Origin: CAYPOY01 sp964412395
GTDB taxonomy: Bacteria > Chloroflexota > Anaerolineae > B4-G1
Length of the DNA: 24,263 bases
Reading direction: 5' to 3'
Assembly: GCA_964412395.1 (NCBI GenBank)
Contig: CAYPOY010000037.1
Span: 1 to 24,263 of the forward strand
The first letter of the stretch is position 1. The number at the start of each line of letters is the position of its first letter. Below are positions 19,881 through 24,263 of this stretch, piece by piece. The notes under the pieces were generated by a model. That model was not told the DNA's origin. It did no database searches and saw only the letters and a program-made list of their open reading frames with translations. Position numbers and translations under genes: made by a program.

Positions 19881-22651
19881 TATTTTCTCCGCTCATCGGA
19901 TGTGTGCCGGAGCGTCGCCTGGGCGGCCGCCAACCGGGCCACCGGCACGCGGTAGGGGGAGCAACTCACGTAGTCCAGACCGACGCGGTGGCAGAAGTCT
20001 ATTGAGGCCGGGTCGCCACCGTGCTCGCCGCAGATGCCGATCTCCAGGTCGGGATTTGCCGCCCGGCCTTCCTTCACGCACAGTTCTACCAGCCGCCCCA
20101 CACCGACCTCATCCAGCGTCTGGAAGGGGTTGGCCTCCAGGATCTTGAACAGGACTTTCTTGCCTTCTGGGTCCACCTTGCCTGTATCAATGCCATCCAC
20201 GTATTTCATCAGGAACTTACCCTCGGCGTCGTCGCGGCTGTACCCAAAAGTCATCTGGGTCAAGTCGTTGGTGCCGAAGGAGAAGAAGTCGGCATACTCA
20301 GCGATCTCGCTGGCGGTGAGGGCGGCCCGGGGCACCTCGATCATCGTGCCGAACATGCTCTTGACCTTGATGCCTTCTTCTTCCATCACCTGCTCCGCGA
20401 CTGCTTCCAGTTTCTCCCGTTCCAGTTTCAGTTCGTTGACGTGGCCGACCAGCGGGATCATTACCTCTGGTATCACCTGGATGCCCCGCTTGGCGCAGCG
20501 GCAGGCGGCCTGAAAGTAGGCGCGGGTCTGCAACTCGGTCAGCCCGCGGTACATGATCCCAGCCCGGCAGCCACGCAGCCCCATCATCGGGTTCACCTCC
20601 CACAGGGAGTTAACCGCCCGGAGCATCTTTTCCTTCTCAACCAGTTCAGGCGAGTCAGGGTCGGTGCAGCGCAGGCGGGTGACCTCCTCGATCAGTTCCT
20701 CGCGGTTGGGCAAGAACTCGTGCATGGGGGGGTCAATCAACCGCATGATGACCGGCAGCCCGTCCATGGCCTCGAAAACGCCCTCGAAGTCCTGTTCCTG
20801 GAACGGCAGCATCTTATCCAGCGCGGCCTGGCGCTCCTCGTCCGTCTCCGCCATGATCATGCCCACCACTGCATCGCGGGCGCGGGGATCAAAGAACATA
20901 TGTTCAGTGCGACAGAGGCCGATACCCTCGGCCCCGAACTGGCGCGCTCGCCGGGCGTCCTCGGGGAGGTCGGCGTTGGTGCGCACGCCCAGTGTGCGAA
21001 TCTCGTCGGCCCAACTGAGCAACTCGATCAAGTCCTTCTGTTCCTCGTACTCGACCTCGAGCGTGCTGAGTTCACCCCAGAAGACCTCACCGACGCCGCC
21101 GTCAACGGAGATAACGTCTCCCTCCTTGACCACGCGACTGGTATCCTTGATTGTGAATTGGCCCCGCTCGACGTCCACCCTGATGTCTTCGCAGCCGGCG
21201 ACGCAGGGCAGGTTGTTGCCCCGCGCCACGACTGCTGCGTGGGAAGTCGCGCCGCCATGCTGGGTCAGCACTCCTTTGGAGACGAGCATACCTGGTACGT
21301 CATCAGGGGAGGTCTCCGGGCGCACCAGGATAACCGCCTTGCCCTCGTTGGCCAGTTCCTTGGCTCGCTTGGCGTCAAAGACGGCGATGCCCGTGCCAGC
21401 ACCGGGGGAGGCGTTGAGGCCCTCTGCCAGCAGGTCCCCCCGCTCCTCGGCGCTCAGTTTCGCCTTCGGGTCGAAGAAGGGATGCAGGAGTTGGTCCACC
21501 TCCTCTGGTTTTACCCGCATCACCGCCTCCTCTTTGGTGAGCAGCCCTTCGCGGACCATGTCCATCGCGATCTTGGCCGCTGCAGTGGCGGTGCGTTTGC
21601 CCGTGCGGGTCTGGAGCATCCACAGTTTGCCTTGCTCGACGGTGAACTCCACGTCCTGCATATCGCGGTAATGGCGCTCAAGCAGTTGGGTCACTCCGAC
21701 GAACTCGTCGTAGATGTCGGGCATCACCTCCTGCAATTGAGCGATCTTGAGCGGGGTGCGGATGCCAGCGACGACATCCTCGCCCTGGGCGTTTTCCAGG
21801 TACTCGCCGTAGAGTCGCTCCTCGCCGGTGGCCGGGTCGCGGGTGAAGGCCACACCCGTGCCGCTCCGCTCGCCCATATTGCCGAACACCATGGTGCAGA
21901 CGTTGACGGCGGTGCCCCAGTCGTGGGGGATTTTGTTGAACTCGCGGTAGGCCACCGCGCGCTCAGCGTTCCACGAGTCAAAGACTGCCTTGATGGAAAG
22001 TTCCAATTGCTTATAGGGATCAGTAGGAAAGTCCTCTCCGAAATGATCCTTGTACATGTGTTTATACTCGGCTACCAGCCCCTTCATTCCCTCCAGGCTG
22101 ACCTCGGTATCACCTTTGACGCCTTCCTTCTCCTTGAGCTCCTGGAGTTTGCGCTCAAAGTGTTCGCGGCTGTAGCCCATCACGATGTCGGAGAACATGG
22201 TGATGAAGCGCCGGTAGGCGTCGTAGGAGAACCATTCGTTGCTGGTCAGTTGAGCCAGGCTCTCGCGCGTCTGGGCGTTTAGCCCCAGGTTGAGGACAGT
22301 GTCCATCATACCAGGCATTGACTCCCGAGCGCCGGATCGGACGGAGATGAGCAGCGGGTTGGCGGGGTCGCCGAACTTCCTACCGGTATCCCGCTCAATC
22401 TCCTGCAGCGCTTCCAGTGTTTGCTCCCACATGCCTTCCGGGAACTCGCCGGTCTTCATATACTCGACGCAGGCCTCGGTGGTGATGGTGAAACTGGGGG
22501 GCACGGGCAACCCGGCGCTGGTCATTTCGGCCAGGCCGGCCCCTTTGCCGCCCAGGATGACTTTGCGTTTGAGCAGATCGGGTACATGGCCCAACGTTTT
22601 GACCAACTCTTCTTTGGCGTTGCTCGCCAGATAGACCCATTTCTTTGTCAC
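19880..22651 (-). CDS. ppdK: Pyruvate, phosphate dikinase
   Basis: This 923-residue cytosolic enzyme interconverts pyruvate, ATP and phosphate with phosphoenolpyruvate, AMP and pyrophosphate. It has three domains in order. The N-terminal ATP-grasp domain includes GGKGAGLAEMTSAGLPVPPSF and SVRSGARESMPGMMDTVLNLG. The swivelling phosphohistidine domain has GGATSHAAVVARGNNLPCVAG, with phospho-His471 and the regulatory Thr469. The C-terminal TIM-barrel PEP-binding domain includes GIGLCRTEHMFF, SFGTNDLTQMTFGYSRDD and GICGEHGGDPASIDFC. Length is slightly above the usual 870-880. GTG 22651 follows GGAGGG (complement of 22661-22666). It stands alone on the minus strand, driven by the promoter at 22801-22829. 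In this genome it could serve gluconeogenesis or a pyrophosphate-linked glycolysis. Confidence 0.96.
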   Translation of the reverse strand: MTKKWVYLASNAKEELVKTLGHVPDLLKRKVILGGKGAGLAEMTSAGLPVPPSFTITTEACVEYMKTGEFPEGMWEQTLEALQEIERDTGRKFGDPANPLLISVRSGARESMPGMMDTVLNLGLNAQTRESLAQLTSNEWFSYDAYRRFITMFSDIVMGYSREHFERKLQELKEKEGVKGDTEVSLEGMKGLVAEYKHMYKDHFGEDFPTDPYKQLELSIKAVFDSWNAERAVAYREFNKIPHDWGTAVNVCTMVFGNMGERSGTGVAFTRDPATGEERLYGEYLENAQGEDVVAGIRTPLKIAQLQEVMPDIYDEFVGVTQLLERHYRDMQDVEFTVEQGKLWMLQTRTGKRTATAAAKIAMDMVREGLLTKEEAVMRVKPEEVDQLLHPFFDPKAKLSAEERGDLLAEGLNASPGAGTGIAVFDAKRAKELANEGKAVILVRPETSPDDVPGMLVSKGVLTQHGGATSHAAVVARGNNLPCVAGCEDIRVDVERGQFTIKDTSRVVKEGDVISVDGGVGEVFWGELSTLEVEYEEQKDLIELLSWADEIRTLGVRTNADLPEDARRARQFGAEGIGLCRTEHMFFDPRARDAVVGMIMAETDEERQAALDKMLPFQEQDFEGVFEAMDGLPVIMRLIDPPMHEFLPNREELIEEVTRLRCTDPDSPELVEKEKMLRAVNSLWEVNPMMGLRGCRAGIMYRGLTELQTRAYFQAACRCAKRGIQVIPEVMIPLVGHVNELKLEREKLEAVAEQVMEEEGIKVKSMFGTMIEVPRAALTASEIAEYADFFSFGTNDLTQMTFGYSRDDAEGKFLMKYVDGIDTGKVDPEGKKVLFKILEANPFQTLDEVGVGRLVELCVKEGRAANPDLEIGICGEHGGDPASIDFCHRVGLDYVSCSPYRVPVARLAAAQATLRHTSDERRK

Positions 22652-22800
22652 GGTATTCTTCCCTCCTGTAAAATTAGTCGTGAGATCTCAGACAACTGTC
22701 TCGCGCGTTGTACATCACGCTCCAAACGGAGTTCGCTATGCTCTTCTATCGTGCCAGCAGAACGCGAAACAGATTGTACTTCCTGATCAACTGGCTAGCA

Positions 22801-22829
22801 ATTATACTCATCTCGTGGGGTAAAGTCAA
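22801..22829 (-). promoter_or_regulatory. Sigma-70 promoter of ppdK
   Basis: On the minus strand TTGACT (22829-22824) and TATAAT (22806-22801) are exactly 17 bases apart. Transcription would start near 22794, giving a leader of about 140 nt before the GTG of ppdK. Confidence 0.75.
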
Positions 22830-22843
22830 ACCTGGCGACACTG

Positions 22844-23152
22844 GGGATTTCGAAGCAGTGGTTGACTTCACCCCGTTCCGCTTCGAAATCCCTATCTGGG
22901 ATTTCGTAGCAGATTCGCATAGTAGTGACCACCATCTGTGGCAATTCAGGCCCCAAATCACCCGTCTCGGCCACATTTGGGGGTTTGGGCATCTGGGAGC
23001 GGGGGTTGATGAAAACAGTTCTAGGTGCGAAATCGCAAGAGTGCCCCACTCAGGGGCAAGAAAGTGCCCAAGAAAGACTGAAACGCCCCACCTAGATGGC
23101 AAAAACCGAGTGATTATGGACGCGTCGCCCCACCGTTCTGCTACGAAATCCC
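22844..23152. repeat. Copies of a palindromic repeat in the 22652-23358 gene-free stretch
   Basis: GGGATTTCGAAGCAG (22844-22858) and GGGATTTCGTAGCAG (22898-22912) are direct copies. CCGCTTCGAAATCCC (22878-22892) and CTGCTACGAAATCCC (23138-23152) are inverted ones. 22884-22906 forms a perfect 9-bp hairpin around TATCT, and the copy at 23138 is also followed by TATCT and a decayed partner arm. This is a dispersed palindrome family distinct from the GTAG...CTAC one. No convincing gene was seen between 22652 and 23358. The remainder holds the ppdK promoter, a possible folded RNA at 23020-23096 and a small hairpin at 23306-23320. Confidence 0.8.
23020..23096 (+). other. Possible structured RNA or small inverted-repeat element
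   Basis: TCTAGGTG (23020-23027) pairs perfectly with CACCTAGA (23089-23096), closing a 77-base segment. Inside are GCGA-AA-TCGC (23027-23036) and TGCCCC-ACTCA-GGGGCA (23042-23058). The shape is a multi-branch junction or a short element with terminal inverted repeats. No known riboswitch signature was recognised. Confidence 0.35.
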
Positions 23153-23166
23153 TATCTCGGCGCGAT

Positions 23167-23195
23167 TTGCGGCCTTAAATACTATGTGTTATAAT
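23167..23195 (+). promoter_or_regulatory. Putative promoter of the small membrane protein gene
   Basis: TTGCGG (23167-23172) and TATAAT (23190-23195) are 17 bases apart. The -10 box is perfect and the -35 box is poor. Transcription would start near 23202, about 155 nt before ATG 23359. Confidence 0.5.
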
Positions 23196-23358
23196 ATCTC
23201 CCCGTTAGGCCATATTACATGAGCGTCATCCGATTCAAAGAGGTATCCCAGTTCAAGATGGCTACGGCTGTGTTCCCCGCTGTGCCCTGGACGACGGCCG
23301 ATTGTACTCGCCAAGCGAGTCTACGCCACAGATTATGTATCTGCAAGGAGAACGCTTC

Positions 23359-23721
23359 ATGGAGAAATCGCGCCCCGCTGTAGTTACGTTGGTGGCTATC
23401 CTGCAATTCATCCCGGCTCTTCTACTGCCACCAGAATTGCTCCTGTCCGTCAATCCCGTATTGCTTCTGGTCCCCATTGCCTTCTTTGTATTCCTCGGCT
23501 GGGTCATGCTGGCGCTCAAGCGATGGGCCCTGACATTGTGCATCTTCGTGCAGGGACTCAACGTCGTGGTTCGATTTCTGATCCTGTTCCCGCAGGCATC
23601 CAGTGGAGAGAACAGCATGGACTGGCTGTTTGTGATTACCAGCCTGGCATCTATTTTGCTGTCCACCGCCATTCTGTATGTGATAGACAGACCCAAGGTC
23701 CAGGTGGCCTTCAGGGCATAA
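23359..23721 (+). CDS. Hypothetical four-helix membrane protein
   Basis: This 120-residue protein has four predicted membrane segments: about 7-32 (VVTLVAILQFIPALLL), 33-52 (VLLLVPIAFFVFLGWVML), 54-75 (LTLCIFVQGLNVVVRFLIL) and 86-108 (WLFVITSLASILLSTAILYVI), with a short basic tail. I choose ATG 23359, eight bases after AAGGAG (23345-23350). The upstream extension to 23302 is not protein-like and crosses a hairpin. No family is recognised, and it looks like one of the many small uncharacterised integral membrane proteins. It precedes, but is not clearly in an operon with, the binding protein at 23891. Confidence 0.7.
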   Translation: MEKSRPAVVTLVAILQFIPALLLPPELLLSVNPVLLLVPIAFFVFLGWVMLALKRWALTLCIFVQGLNVVVRFLILFPQASSGENSMDWLFVITSLASILLSTAILYVIDRPKVQVAFRA

Positions 23722-23785
23722 CCTGGAACTTTACCGTCAGCAATGCGGCGATGTCATTGCTCAATTCTATGGAAGGGAGGTGATA

Positions 23786-23878
23786 GTGCCTGCGAGAGGG
23801 GTAGGCACCCCAGTGATACGCCGGTTGAAGCGCAGAGGAGAGGCGCTTCAGTCAACACCGTTTCTACACATAAATTGA
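23786..23878 (+). CDS. Possible 30-codon leader ORF before the amino-acid-type binding protein
   Basis: GGGAGGTGAT (23775-23784) is a near-perfect ribosome binding site placed correctly for GTG 23786. The frame runs 30 codons to TGA (23876-23878), 12 bases before ATG 23891. The product would be short and basic (IRRLKRRGEA in the middle). Two hairpins lie inside it: GTGCCT/AGGCAC (23786-23791 with 23803-23808), which covers the start codon, and TGAAGCGC/GCGCTTCA (23826-23833 with 23843-23850). It is not rich in Leu, Ile or Val, so classical attenuation is not supported. Confidence 0.3.
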   Translation: MPARGVGTPVIRRLKRRGEALQSTPFLHIN

Positions 23879-23890
23879 GGAGGAGTTGAA

Positions 23891-24263
23891 ATGAAAGCCA
23901 TGAGAATTTTGGGTGTCCTGGTAGCCATATCTATGCTCTTCAGCATCGTGGCAGGCTGCGGCCCCAAACCTACAGAAGCCCCAGAAACAGAAGAGCCTGT
24001 TGTGTCTCCTACCGAGGCACCTCCAGAAGAGGCAGAACCGCTCAAGATCGCGATGCTAGCGGCGATGAGCGGCGACGTGAAGACCTTCGGCGAGGGTACC
24101 AAGCGCGGCGTGGAGATGGCCGTGGCGGAGTGGAACGCCAGGGGCGGCGTGCTCGGTCGTCAGATCGAAATCATCGTCGGTGACACCAAGTGCGATGCCC
24201 AGGAGGCGGCCAACGTCGGCAACAAGGTCATCACCCAGGACAAGGTGCACTACATCGTCGGGG
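23891..24263 (+). CDS. Branched-chain amino acid-type ABC solute-binding lipoprotein (LivJ-like), 3'-truncated
   Basis: The first 124 codons of a gene that runs off the window. A lipoprotein signal peptide ends in V20-A-G-C23. A Pro/Glu/Thr-rich linker follows (about 27-50), then the start of a type-I periplasmic binding fold: LKIAMLAAMSGDVKTFGEGTKRGVEMAVAEWNARGG, then GRQIEIIVGDTKCDAQEAANVGNKVI. This opening is typical of the Leu/Ile/Val and related amide- or urea-binding proteins of the HAAT family. It is unlike the type-II sugar-binding proteins earlier in the window. GAGGAGGAG (23877-23885) supports ATG 23891. The permeases and ATPases would be expected downstream. Confidence 0.9.
   Translation, partial: MKAMRILGVLVAISMLFSIVAGCGPKPTEAPETEEPVVSPTEAPPEEAEPLKIAMLAAMSGDVKTFGEGTKRGVEMAVAEWNARGGVLGRQIEIIVGDTKCDAQEAANVGNKVITQDKVHYIVG

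Noticed and set aside
20021..22282. A 753-codon open frame on the plus strand antisense to ppdK
   Set aside because: It mirrors the codon structure of a high-G+C gene and its translation is His/Leu/Val-rich without any recognisable domain. ppdK on the other strand has all catalytic motifs.
22844..23152. CRISPR-like array from the repeated GGGATTTCG arms
   Set aside because: The copies are in both orientations, irregularly spaced and self-palindromic, and there is no cas gene.
22746..23178. Overlapping small frames on both strands (up to 156 codons) in the gene-free stretch
   Set aside because: They run through palindromic repeats and promoters, overlap each other, and have no protein-like composition or ribosome binding site.

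Overview
The window is a bacterial chromosome segment, most likely from an uncultured Chloroflexota (Anaerolineae-like) genome. This is an inference from three things: the acidic Glu/Val/Thr-rich linker (EVTRVV-type repeats) behind the lipobox of the solute-binding protein at 2969, the mix of sugar ABC transporters with phosphorolytic glycosidases, and the abundance of short palindromic repeats. No rRNA or tRNA gene was seen, so the taxonomy cannot be fixed from the sequence.

Positions 1-15130, plus strand, form a carbohydrate uptake and phosphorolysis region. It opens with the 3' part of a GH13_18 phosphorylase. Next is a one-component regulator in which a GntR winged helix is fused to a complete type-II (MalE-like) solute-binding domain (1213-2694). 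It has its own consensus promoter and a candidate operator word that recurs in front of the transporter operon. That operon has a lipoprotein solute-binding protein (2969), two CUT1 permeases (4585, 5462), an MsmX/UgpC-type ATPase (6285), a 58-codon membrane protein (7407) and a nitrilase-family amidohydrolase (7632). A LacI-family regulator (8562), with a perfect palindromic operator over its start of transcription, heads a second cluster: two CUT1 permeases (9721, 10675), a solute-binding protein lacking its N-terminal third (11590), a GH130 phosphorylase (12733) and a GT-A glycosyltransferase (13928). The second transporter has no ATPase of its own and probably shares the one at 6285. The genes fit import of short glucosyl- and mannosyl-type glycosides and their cleavage by inorganic phosphate to sugar-1-phosphates. 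The exact substrate is not readable from the sequence.

Positions 15193-23721 are more housekeeping: an AIM24/TIGR00266 protein (15193, plus), then convergent minus-strand genes for the primary sigma factor (15949), DnaG primase (17644) and pyruvate phosphate dikinase (19880). dnaG-rpoD is the core of the classical macromolecular synthesis operon. A 707-base stretch with no convincing gene (22652-23358) holds the ppdK promoter, two copies of a palindromic repeat and a possible folded RNA. A small membrane protein (23359) follows, and the window ends inside a branched-chain-amino-acid-type ABC solute-binding lipoprotein (23891), preceded by a possible leader ORF.

The main points for follow-up are the GntR/solute-binding-domain fusion and its putative operator, a low-G+C block (about 4540-7750) whose left edge carries a 29-bp duplication around a double hairpin and whose right edge lies inside a gene, two palindromic repeats read in frame as protein inside the GH130 and glycosyltransferase genes, and the truncated, internally duplicated second solute-binding protein.
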